A DNA stretch of 64,000 nt from WHSW01 sp963749365. Lineage in GTDB: Bacteria; Actinomycetota; Thermoleophilia; Solirubrobacterales; 70-9. Shown here in pieces: positions 1 to 6,971 of the stretch; position 1 is the first letter of the stretch; each line of letters begins with the position of its first letter. The translations under genes and the position numbers were made by a program. The notes beneath the pieces were generated by a model, which was given only the letters and a program-made list of their open reading frames with translations, had not been told where the DNA came from and did not search any database. Where the stretch lies: NCBI GenBank assembly GCA_963749365.1, contig CAVVME010000003.1:992001-1056000 (forward strand). The letters run 5' to 3'.

Positions 1-335
1 CCGGCCTCGTGGTGATCGCCGGCGCGCAGACGATCGAGGCCGCGGTCCTCGGCGCGGTGGCGATGGGCGCCGGGTTCTCGCTCCTGTTCCCGTCGTTCGC
101 GTTGCTGGTCGTCAACCGGGTCCCGGTCGAGCGTCGCGGCGTCGCGATGGGCACCTACACCGCCTTCTTCGACCTCGGGATGGGGCTCGGCGGGCCGCTG
201 ACCGGAGCCGCGGCCGCGCTCGGCGGCTACTCGGCCGCCTTCGCGCTGGCGGCGGTCTGCGCGCTCTCGACGATCTTCGTCGCGCTCTCGCTCAGATCAG
301 CGTCTGCTGCTCTGGCGGCGGCGGCCGCGCCCTAG
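1..335 (+). CDS. MFS transporter, C-terminal fragment
   Basis: The reading frame enters from the left edge and stops at TAG 333-335, so only about the last 110 residues are present. The peptide has three to four hydrophobic segments. Between them lies a cytoplasmic-loop stretch, NRVPVERRGVAMGTY, typical of the loop and following helix in major facilitator superfamily drug/metabolite exporters, followed by GMGLGGPLTGAAA. The substrate cannot be told. Its last 44 bases overlap the end of the convergent radical SAM gene. The Ala-rich tail is probably just the natural end. The MFS assignment is fairly secure; the true start lies outside the window. Confidence 0.75.
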   Translation, partial: GLVVIAGAQTIEAAVLGAVAMGAGFSLLFPSFALLVVNRVPVERRGVAMGTYTAFFDLGMGLGGPLTGAAAALGGYSAAFALAAVCALSTIFVALSLRSASAALAAAAAP

Positions 336-1313
336 CGTTCCCCGCCTCCTCGGCGCCCGGCGGCTCGCCGCGAAAGCGCCGCGGCCCGCTCGGCCCGCGG
401 GCGATCCGCGACAGCCGCCGCGACTCCTCGCGCGGCAGATAGGCACCGCGGGCGTAGAGGCGCCCGTAGTGCTCGACCAGATCGGGGCGGTACTGGCGCA
501 GCCAGTCGAACCAGATCTCCCGCACCTCGCCGCGCAGGTGGAGCCCGATCCCGCCGACGCTCTCGGCGCCCGCCTCACCGAGCAGGCCGAGCAGCCGCTC
601 GACCTGCCGCGGGTCGTCGTTGATCCCCGGCATCAGCGGCGCGATCAGGACCCCGGTCGGGATCCCGTTGCGGGCCAGCTCCGCCACCGCCTCGATCCGC
701 GTCCGCGGGTGTGGCGTGTGGGGCTCGGTCGCGCGCCAGGCCCGCTCCTCGAGGGTGGGGATCGAGAGGTTGGCGACGAACTCGGTCCGCGCCGCCAGCT
801 CGGCGAAGAGATCGAGGTCGCGCAGCAGGAGCGGCGACTTGGTCAGCACCGAGCACGGGTTGGCGAAGTCGCGCATCGCCTCCCAGACGCCACGGGTCAG
901 CCGGTAGCGGCCCTCGACCCACTGATAGGGGTCGGTGTTGGTGCCGAGCGCGACGTGCTCGCGAGACCACCGCGGCCGCGCCAGCTCGGCCCGCAGCAGC
1001 TCCGGCAGGTTGACCTTGACGACGATCTCGCGCTCGAAGTCCTCGCGGGGGTTGAGGTCGAGGTAGGTGTGTGTGGGGCGGGCGAAGCAGTAGATAAGAC
1101 GCACGCATGAGTGCAGCCGCGATACGGATTGATCGTCCAGCGGAACGGCATCCTCGACCGCTCGGGAACCCGGTTGATGGCCGAGCGTGCCCGCACCTCG
1201 TGAAAGCTGGTGCCAAGCGCTTCCGGAGCAGCGAAAGTCCGAACCACGGAGTCACCGAGACCCGGCAGCGAGCCCTGCGTGCGATCTCCTTGTTCGAGGT
1301 TCTTCCAGCGCAC
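292..1313 (-). CDS. Rv2578c-family radical SAM protein, frame-broken in the Fe-S motif
   Basis: Read across two frames the protein resembles the actinobacterial Rv2578c-type radical SAM family. Recognisable blocks are TFHEVRARSAINRVP-like text, NPYRGCTHACV, YCFARPTHTYLDLNP, LGTNTDPYQ and GLHLRGEVREIW. The expected C-x3-C-x2-C cluster is C-T-H-A-C-V-Y-C. Between Val and Tyr there are five surplus bases (1093-1097), so the N-terminal frame (from 1313) and the C-terminal frame (to 292) do not join. GTG at 1313 is preferred to the ATG at 1331 because the peptide then begins VRW, like the MRW start I recall for Rv2578c. That GTG abuts a perfect LexA box. This is either a real pseudogene or an assembly error; the substrate is unknown. 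Confidence 0.75.
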
Positions 1314-1326
1314 GAACGTATGTTCG
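1313..1326. promoter_or_regulatory. LexA (SOS) box at the radical SAM gene
   Basis: The 14-mer CGAACGTATGTTCG fits the Gram-positive/actinobacterial LexA consensus CGAAC-N4-GTTCG perfectly. It lies between the protease gene end (1342) and the radical SAM gene, touching the proposed GTG start at 1313. Bound LexA would cover the transcription start of a leaderless or near-leaderless message. A second box of the same form lies in front of lexA at 19586-19599. Confidence 0.8.
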
Positions 1327-1341
1327 CACACCGGCCGGACG

Positions 1342-2370
1342 CTAGAGCTGCGAGCTGTCGAGCTCCGCCGGGACGACGGTGAGCGCGAGCACCGAGCCGT
1401 CGCGGATCACCCTCGCGGTCGCGTCGCGGCCGATCCGCTCGGCGACCATCAGCCGCTGCAGGTCGGCAGCGGACTCGATCGGGTCGCCGTCGAGCTCGAA
1501 GATCACGTCGCCGACCCGCAGGCCCGCCCGCGCCGCCGGGCTGTCGTCAACCAGCTCGACCACCTCCACTCCGCGCTCGGCGCCGGTCGCCAACCGCGCC
1601 CGGGGCGGCAGCGGCCGCGGCCCGCCGGCGATCCCGAGGTAGGCGCGACGCACCCGGCCCTCGGAGATCAGCGCGGTGATGATCGGCTGGGTGGTGGCGC
1701 TGACCGGCACCGCCAGCCCGAGGCCGACCCCGGCGACGGCGGTGTTGACGCCGACCACCCGCCCGCGCCCGTCGGCGAGCGCGCCGCCGGAGTTGCCCGG
1801 GTTGAGGGCCGCGTCGGTCTGGATCACGTTGTCGATCACCCGCACGCCGCGTCCGGCGCGCGCCGGCAGGGCGCGGCCGAGCGCCGAGACGACGCCGGCC
1901 GTCACCGAGCCCTCGAACCCGTTCGGGTTGCCGATCGCGACCACGAGCTGGCCGACTCGCAGCTCCTCGGCGTCGCCGAGCTGCGCCGGAACCAGGTCGC
2001 CGCCCTCGGTGCGGACGACCGCGAGATCGGAGAGCGCGTCGCTGCCCGCGACGACGAAACGGAGCTCGCGCCCGTCTGTGAACCGGGCGCTGCCGCCGTC
2101 GCTCCCGGCGACCACGTGGGCGGAGGTGAGGATGAAGCCGTCGTGGGTGAGCACGACCCCGCTTCCGGCCCCCGCCTGGACGCGCCCGCGACGGGTCCGG
2201 CGCTGCACGCGCAGGCTGGCGACCGACGGCGAGAGCCGCTCGGCGACGCTCGAGACCGCAACCGAGTAGGCGTCGAGCGCCCGCTGCTCCGCATCCGTCC
2301 CGGGCGCGGGCGAGCCGACCCCGGGATCGCTCTCGGCGGCCGAGCCTTGGATCAGGCGCAGGGAAGCCAT
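1342..2370 (-). CDS. HtrA/DegP-like trypsin-type serine protease with one PDZ domain
   Basis: The protein has 342 residues. The S1C protease domain (about 45-240) shows a full triad: His85 in TSAHVVAG, Asp115 in LSDLAVV and Ser194 in NPGNSGG. A PDZ domain (about 245-335) contains GVEVVELVDDSPAARAGL and GDVIFELDG. Unlike many HtrA proteins there is no clear transmembrane or signal segment: the N-terminus MASLRLIQGS is short and polar, so it may act in the cytoplasm or be exported by another route. ATG 2370 was chosen because longer starts run into the next gene. It is 28 bp upstream of the radical SAM gene on the same strand, with a LexA box between them. Probable role: protein quality control. 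Confidence 0.9.
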   Translation of the reverse strand: MASLRLIQGSAAESDPGVGSPAPGTDAEQRALDAYSVAVSSVAERLSPSVASLRVQRRTRRGRVQAGAGSGVVLTHDGFILTSAHVVAGSDGGSARFTDGRELRFVVAGSDALSDLAVVRTEGGDLVPAQLGDAEELRVGQLVVAIGNPNGFEGSVTAGVVSALGRALPARAGRGVRVIDNVIQTDAALNPGNSGGALADGRGRVVGVNTAVAGVGLGLAVPVSATTQPIITALISEGRVRRAYLGIAGGPRPLPPRARLATGAERGVEVVELVDDSPAARAGLRVGDVIFELDGDPIESAADLQRLMVAERIGRDATARVIRDGSVLALTVVPAELDSSQL

Positions 2371-2405
2371 CTCGCTCAGGGTAGCCGCCGCGCCACGCCC
2401 CCTGG

Positions 2406-3068
2406 TTAGGCGGGCTCGGCGGCTTCCGCGGTGACCGCGGCGACCAGCTCGATCGCGGGCGGCAGGACCTGCGGTGGCACCCAGTGGGCGGCGTCGGTCT
2501 CCATGTACTCGACGGCCAGGCCGGCATCGGTGAGCAGGTCGCGGGCCCGCCGGCCGAGCGCGACGTCGATCACCGGATCGTTGAGCCCGTGGTGGATCAG
2601 CACCGGCAGCCCGGCGCGGCTCTCGAGCTCCGGCGCCCAGCCCTCGACCGTGGGCAGAAACCCGCTCAGCGCCAGGATCGCGGCAGGGCTCGGGCGACCC
2701 GGCCCGAGCCCGACTGCGTAGGACATCACCGCCCCCATCGAGAAGCCGCCGATCACCGTCCGCTGCCAAGCGATCCCCCGGTCCGCCAGCAGCCGATCGA
2801 GGAAGCCGGTCAGCAGCGCGTAGCTGGTGCCGAAGGTCGCCGGATCCGGATAGCCGACCCGCGGCACCAGATACCAGTGCCGGCCGCCAGGGGGGACATC
2901 GGTCAGCGGCGCCCCGGTGGTCACCCCGAGCAGCCGCCGATCCGGGTCGAGCTCGTCCAGGAGGCCGAGCAGGTCGCGCTCGTCGGCGCCGCGGCCGTGG
3001 TTGAGGATCAGCGCCCCGTGCGGCTCGGCCGCGGGCTCGCGCAGCAGATGGACGAGCTCGCCGGTCAC
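2406..3068 (-). CDS. alpha/beta-hydrolase, phospholipase/carboxylesterase family (MhqD-like)
   Basis: This 220-residue protein starts at GTG 3068, overlapping the stop of the dioxygenase gene (GTGA), so the two are translationally coupled. It has the nucleophile elbow GFSMGA, an acid residue in LNDPVID and a late His in DAAHW, as expected of small carboxylesterases. The HGRGADERDLLGL block near the N-terminus is typical of the oxyanion side of this family. In Bacillus subtilis a similar esterase, MhqD, is co-transcribed with the dioxygenase MhqO under MhqR. The same pairing here suggests a role in quinone or electrophile stress (inference). The true substrate is unknown. Confidence 0.85.
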   Translation of the reverse strand: MTGELVHLLREPAAEPHGALILNHGRGADERDLLGLLDELDPDRRLLGVTTGAPLTDVPPGGRHWYLVPRVGYPDPATFGTSYALLTGFLDRLLADRGIAWQRTVIGGFSMGAVMSYAVGLGPGRPSPAAILALSGFLPTVEGWAPELESRAGLPVLIHHGLNDPVIDVALGRRARDLLTDAGLAVEYMETDAAHWVPPQVLPPAIELVAAVTAEAAEPA

Positions 3069-3982
3069 CGACGCAGGGCGACGCGCGGGTTCTCGATCGG
3101 CACCAGCGCAGCTTCGATCTCCTTGCGCCGGTCCTCGAGGAACGGCGGCAGGATCAGCTTCTCGCCCAGGTGCTCGGGGTCCTCGTCGAGCGCGAAGCCG
3201 GGCCCGAGCGTCGCGATCTCGAACAACACCCCGCTCGGCTCGCGGAAGTAGATCGAGCGAAACCAGAACCGGTCGATCTCGGGCGTCGGACGGGCGCCGG
3301 CTGCGATCGCCAGCTCCCGCCAGCGCAGGTGGTCGTCCATGGTCGAGGCCCAGGCGATGTGGTGCACCGTGCCGGCGCCCTCGAGCCCGTTCTCGGCCGG
3401 CGGCTCGTCGTACTGCCAGGTACCGCCGCGACGCTCGCCGCGCGCCTCCCAGCCGCCATCGACGGGCTCGAACTCGAGCGCCTCGAGCAGCGACGCGCTG
3501 CGGCTCGGATCGGCGGCGTAGGCACGGGCGAAGTCGAAGCCCGCAAGAGCGAGATCGGCCGGCACCTCCGGGTGGTCGGCAATCAGCGGCTCGTCCCGGC
3601 CCGTCGCCACGACCAGCTCGTGTCCGAGGCCCTCGGGATCGGCGAAGCGCAGCCGCTCGCCCTCGCGCTCGCTCTCGTGGCCCGCCGTGCTCAGCCGCTG
3701 GGCCCAGAAGTCGAGCGCCTCGACCGAGCCGACCCGCCAGCCGATCCGGTGCACCATTCCGGCACCGGCACGGCCGCGGGGCGCGCCCGGGAACTCGAAG
3801 AAAGTCAGATCGGCGCCCGGACTGCCCTGCTCGTCGGCATAGAAGAGGTGATAGACGGTCGGCTGGTCCTGGTTGACGGTCTTCTTCACCAGCCGCAGGC
3901 CGAGCGTCCCGGCGTAGAAATCGACGTTGCGCTGCGCTTCGGCGGTGATCGCCGTGATGTGGTGGATGCCCTCGAGCTTCAT
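3065..3982 (-). CDS. ring-cleaving dioxygenase of the glyoxalase fold (MhqO/PcpA-like)
   Basis: The protein has 305 residues, starting at ATG 3982 (MKLEGIHHITAI). It is a two-module vicinal-oxygen-chelate protein. Module 1 carries GIHHITAI with metal His and a later GHELVVAT; module 2 carries GTVHHIAWAS and EPSGVLFEIAT, giving the usual His/His/Glu metal set. The length and order match the MhqO/LinE/PcpA group, which cleave or detoxify hydroquinones. It is divergent from a MarR regulator and overlaps the downstream esterase gene, reproducing the mhqR-mhqO-mhqD arrangement. An upstream in-frame ATG (4063) would add 27 non-family residues across the operator and is unlikely. Confidence 0.88.
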   Translation of the reverse strand: MKLEGIHHITAITAEAQRNVDFYAGTLGLRLVKKTVNQDQPTVYHLFYADEQGSPGADLTFFEFPGAPRGRAGAGMVHRIGWRVGSVEALDFWAQRLSTAGHESEREGERLRFADPEGLGHELVVATGRDEPLIADHPEVPADLALAGFDFARAYAADPSRSASLLEALEFEPVDGGWEARGERRGGTWQYDEPPAENGLEGAGTVHHIAWASTMDDHLRWRELAIAAGARPTPEIDRFWFRSIYFREPSGVLFEIATLGPGFALDEDPEHLGEKLILPPFLEDRRKEIEAALVPIENPRVALRR

Positions 3983-4035
3983 CTGCGTCCTCCCATGTAT
4001 GGCCGCGATCGTAACGGTGAAACTGATTGTGCACT

Positions 4036-4054
4036 CAACTATACCACTTAGTTG
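4036..4054. promoter_or_regulatory. candidate MarR operator (inverted repeat)
   Basis: The intergenic region between the divergent dioxygenase and MarR genes is unusually A+T-rich for this window. It holds the inverted repeat CAACTA-taccact-TAGTTG, with perfect 6-bp arms and a 7-bp spacer. MarR proteins bind near-palindromes of this size in divergent promoters. The assignment rests on position and symmetry only. Confidence 0.5.
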
Positions 4055-4082
4055 CGCCAGCAACCATTGCTACCCTGACCGG

Positions 4083-4568
4083 GTGAACGCATCCGGCCCG
4101 GGCCGCCTGTCCGAGATCGAGCAGGGAGCATGGAGGGGGATGCTCGAGCTGCACAGCCGCCTGCTCGCCGAGCTCGACGCCGAGCTCGAGCGCGAGCACG
4201 GACTGGCGCTGAGCTCATACGAGTTGCTGATCAAGCTCGCCGACTCAAGCGGCCGGCGGATGCGGATGAGCGAGCTCGCCGAGCAGCTCCTGCTCAGCCG
4301 TAGCGGGATTACCCGACTCGCCGACCGACTCGAGCGCCAGGGACTGATCGAGCGCCAGCGCTGCTCCGAGGACGGACGGGGCCTCTTCGCCCACCTGACC
4401 CCGGCAGGCGAGGCGAAGCTCGCCGGCGCGCGCCCGACCCATCTCGCGGGAGTGCGACGGCACTTCCTCGACCGCCTGTCCGTGGACGAGCAGCGCGACC
4501 TGGGCGCGCTCTGGAAGCGCCTGGACGGCCAAGGCGCGGCGCCAGAGTTGGACGCGGTGGCGCGCTGA
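4083..4568 (+). CDS. MarR-family transcriptional regulator
   Basis: A 161-residue protein from GTG 4083. It has the dimerising first helices (LSEIEQGAWRGMLELHSRLLAEL) and a winged helix: LRMSELAEQLLLSRSGITRLADRLERQGLIERQ, then the wing CSEDGRGLFAHLTPAGEAKL. It is divergent from the dioxygenase/esterase pair with 100 bp between starts. It is therefore the likely local repressor, comparable to MhqR. No conserved sensing Cys is obvious apart from the Cys in RQRCSEDG at the wing start, which could be redox-sensitive (speculative). The frame stays open upstream, but that region is operator DNA. Confidence 0.9.
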   Translation: MNASGPGRLSEIEQGAWRGMLELHSRLLAELDAELEREHGLALSSYELLIKLADSSGRRMRMSELAEQLLLSRSGITRLADRLERQGLIERQRCSEDGRGLFAHLTPAGEAKLAGARPTHLAGVRRHFLDRLSVDEQRDLGALWKRLDGQGAAPELDAVAR

Positions 4569-4588
4569 CGACCGCTAGTCTGCGCTTC

Positions 4589-5971
4589 ATGCCAGCCCAA
4601 GCCACCACCGCAGCCATCGATCGCGAGAAGGTCGCCGCGCTCACCGAGCGCGAGCGCGGCAGGCTCGCCGATCGGACCCCCCAGTCCAAGCAGCGCCACG
4701 AGCGCGGCCTCAAGGTGATGCCCGGAGGGGTCCCGTCCTCGTTCCAGCTCAACGACCCGTGGCCGATCTACCTCGAGCGGGGCACGGGCGCGCGGGTCTG
4801 GGACGTCGACGGACGCGAGTACGTCGACTTCCACAACGGCTTCGGCGTGATGTGTATCGGGCACGCCAACCCGGTCGTCGGCGCGGCGGTCAAGGCGCGT
4901 CACGACCAGGGCACCCACTTCGCCGCCCCCACCGACGGCTCGATCATCGTTGCCGAGGAGCTCGCCGATCGCTTCGGGCTCCCGCAGTGGCGGTTCACCA
5001 ATGCCGGTACCGAGTCGACTATGGACGCGGTCCACCTCGCTCGCGGCGTCACCGGCCGCGACGTGATGCTGAAGATCGAGGGCTCCTACCACGGCCACCA
5101 CGACGCGGTCATGGTCTCCGTCTACCCGCCGCTCGACGCCCTCGGCGAGCGCGACGACCCGCGCTCGGTCCCCTACGGAGACGGCTATCCGCTCGCGGTC
5201 ACCGAGCTCACCCGCGCGGTCCCCTTCAACGACGCCGAGGCGCTCGAGAAGGTGCTCGACAAGCTCGAGGGCCAGGTCGCCGGCCTGATCATGGAGCCGG
5301 CGATGATGAACATCAACATCATCCCGCCGGTTGAGGGCTACCTCGAGCGGGTCCGCGAGCTAACCAGCCAACACGGCGTGATGCTGATCTTCGACGAGGT
5401 CAAGACCGGCGCCACGATCGCCCGCGGCGGCGCGACGAAGCGATTCGGCGTGCAGCCGGACATGGTCACCTTGGCGAAGGCGATCTGCGGTGGCTACCCG
5501 GGCGGCGCGATCGGGATGACCGACGAGGTCGCCGCCGCGGTCGATGAGGGCCGCGTGCACCAGTACGGGACCTTCAACGGCAACCCGCTGGTGATGGCCG
5601 CCGCCGCGGCGACGCTGACCGAGGTGCTGACCGAGGACGCCTACCGCCAGCTCGAGCAGGCCAACGAGTGGCTGCTCGGCCGCTGCGACGAGATCATCGA
5701 GCAGTACGGGCTGCCCTGCTACACCGAGGGCCTGGGCGCGAAGGGCTGCGTGATCTTCTCCCCCGAGCCGCTGCGCGAGTACCGCGACTACCTGACCAAG
5801 GTCGACGACGAGCTCGCCGCGCTTGCCTGGCTCTACCACATGAACAACGGGGTCTTCATGACCCCGGGCGTGGAGGAGGAGTGGACGATCTCGGTCGCGC
5901 ACACCGAGGAGGACCTGCAGACCTTCGCCGGCGCGCTCGAGGCGTTCGCGCGCGACGTCACCGGCGGCTGA
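4589..5971 (+). CDS. class III PLP-dependent aminotransferase (glutamate-1-semialdehyde aminomutase-like)
   Basis: A 460-residue fold-type I PLP enzyme. The PLP lysine is Lys297 in VTLAKAICGGYPGG; the ring-contacting acid is Asp269 in FDEVKTG; NAGTEST and SYHGHHD bind the cofactor phosphate and ring. It aligns with the aspartate aminotransferase family/GSA-aminomutase group, but the KTG after FDEV and the absence of hem genes nearby argue against a role in haem synthesis. It lies 20 bp after the MarR gene and 13 bp before a GST, so it may share their transcript. The amino donor and acceptor cannot be predicted. Confidence 0.88.
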   Translation: MPAQATTAAIDREKVAALTERERGRLADRTPQSKQRHERGLKVMPGGVPSSFQLNDPWPIYLERGTGARVWDVDGREYVDFHNGFGVMCIGHANPVVGAAVKARHDQGTHFAAPTDGSIIVAEELADRFGLPQWRFTNAGTESTMDAVHLARGVTGRDVMLKIEGSYHGHHDAVMVSVYPPLDALGERDDPRSVPYGDGYPLAVTELTRAVPFNDAEALEKVLDKLEGQVAGLIMEPAMMNINIIPPVEGYLERVRELTSQHGVMLIFDEVKTGATIARGGATKRFGVQPDMVTLAKAICGGYPGGAIGMTDEVAAAVDEGRVHQYGTFNGNPLVMAAAAATLTEVLTEDAYRQLEQANEWLLGRCDEIIEQYGLPCYTEGLGAKGCVIFSPEPLREYRDYLTKVDDELAALAWLYHMNNGVFMTPGVEEEWTISVAHTEEDLQTFAGALEAFARDVTGG

Positions 5972-5984
5972 GCGCCGCTCGCCG

Positions 5985-6617
5985 ATGGCCGGCGGTCCCT
6001 CGATCCGGCTCTACCGGGCCGAGTGGTCGACCAACTGCGAGCGGGTCGGGCTGGCCCTCGCCCACAAGGGGCTGGGCGCCCAGTCGGTGCTGATCGAGTA
6101 CTCCGACCGCAGCCCGGTGGAGGCGGTCAGCGGTCAGGGGCTGGTGCCGGTGATCGAGGACGCCGGCGAGGTGGTCAACGACTCGGTCACGATTCTGCGC
6201 CATCTCGAGCGCCGCTATCCGGAGCCGCGGCTGTTCCCCGCCGACGCAGCGCGCCGGGCGGAGGTCGACGTGTTCATCGACTGGTTCGAGCGGGTCTACA
6301 AGGACGCCCCGAACACGATCGAGGACGAGCTCGAGCGCGACGATCCCGACCTGGCGCTGGTCGAGCGCCGCGGCGCCGAGATGGCCGCGCGCCTGGACAT
6401 CTTCGAGCGCCTGCTCGACGGGCGCGACTTCCTCTCCGGCGAGTTCGGCGCCGCGGACTGCGTCGCCTATCCCTTTCTCAAGTACGCCGCCCGTCGCGAC
6501 CCGGACGACACCGAGCTCTTTCACCTCGTGCTCGCCGACCACCAGCCGCTCGGCGACGATCACCCGCACATCGCCGCCTGGATCGGGCGCGTCGCCGAGC
6601 GCCCGCGCGCGTACTAG
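5985..6617 (+). CDS. glutathione S-transferase-like protein
   Basis: A 210-residue protein. The N-terminal thioredoxin-like domain (about 1-80) has RLYRAEWSTNCERVGLAL, with a single Cys in the catalytic position, and the substrate-site VPVIED plus DSVTILRHL typical of GSTs. The C-terminal half is helical, with FLSGEFGAADCVAYPFL matching the GST N-capping region. Actinobacteria usually make mycothiol rather than glutathione, so the thiol partner is uncertain. It is downstream of the aminotransferase in the same orientation. Confidence 0.83.
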   Translation: MAGGPSIRLYRAEWSTNCERVGLALAHKGLGAQSVLIEYSDRSPVEAVSGQGLVPVIEDAGEVVNDSVTILRHLERRYPEPRLFPADAARRAEVDVFIDWFERVYKDAPNTIEDELERDDPDLALVERRGAEMAARLDIFERLLDGRDFLSGEFGAADCVAYPFLKYAARRDPDDTELFHLVLADHQPLGDDHPHIAAWIGRVAERPRAY

Positions 6618-6645
6618 CTCCAGACGCCGGGGACTATCGTTCGGG

Positions 6646-6966
6646 ATGGTGTCGAAGCGCTTCACCGATGTGCAGCTCGAGATCCCGCCCGCGGATGCGA
6701 TCGTCGCCTGCCGGGAGGCGATTCGGAGCCTGGAGTGGGACCTCGCCGAGGCGGGCGAGGGGCGGCTCATGGCCCGCGAGGACGCGGCCCGGCTGCCGTG
6801 TCGCGACTGGCCGGCGGAGATCGAGATCGAGGTCGGAGCGGCGCCCGGAGAGCGCACGGCGCTTACCCTGGCGGGCTTCGTCCCCGGCCGCGGAGTCATC
6901 TCGTCGCGACATCTACGAGCCAGCCTCGCCGTGCTCGAAACCGCGATCAGGCGCCGGATCGGCTGA
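6646..6966 (+). CDS. hypothetical protein, 106 aa
   Basis: I do not recognise this family. The protein begins MVSKRFTDVQLEIPPADAIVACREAIRSLEW, a beta strand then a helix. A central part has WPAEIEIEVGAAPGERTALTLAGFVPGRG and a C-terminal helix ends IRRRIG. The pattern suggests a small alpha/beta sandwich such as a START- or polyketide-cyclase-like fold, but this is only a guess. No membrane segment or metal motif. The gene ends 5 bp before the YyaL-type gene, so the two are likely co-transcribed. Confidence 0.65.
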   Translation: MVSKRFTDVQLEIPPADAIVACREAIRSLEWDLAEAGEGRLMAREDAARLPCRDWPAEIEIEVGAAPGERTALTLAGFVPGRGVISSRHLRASLAVLETAIRRRIG

Positions 6967-6971
6967 CCCGG

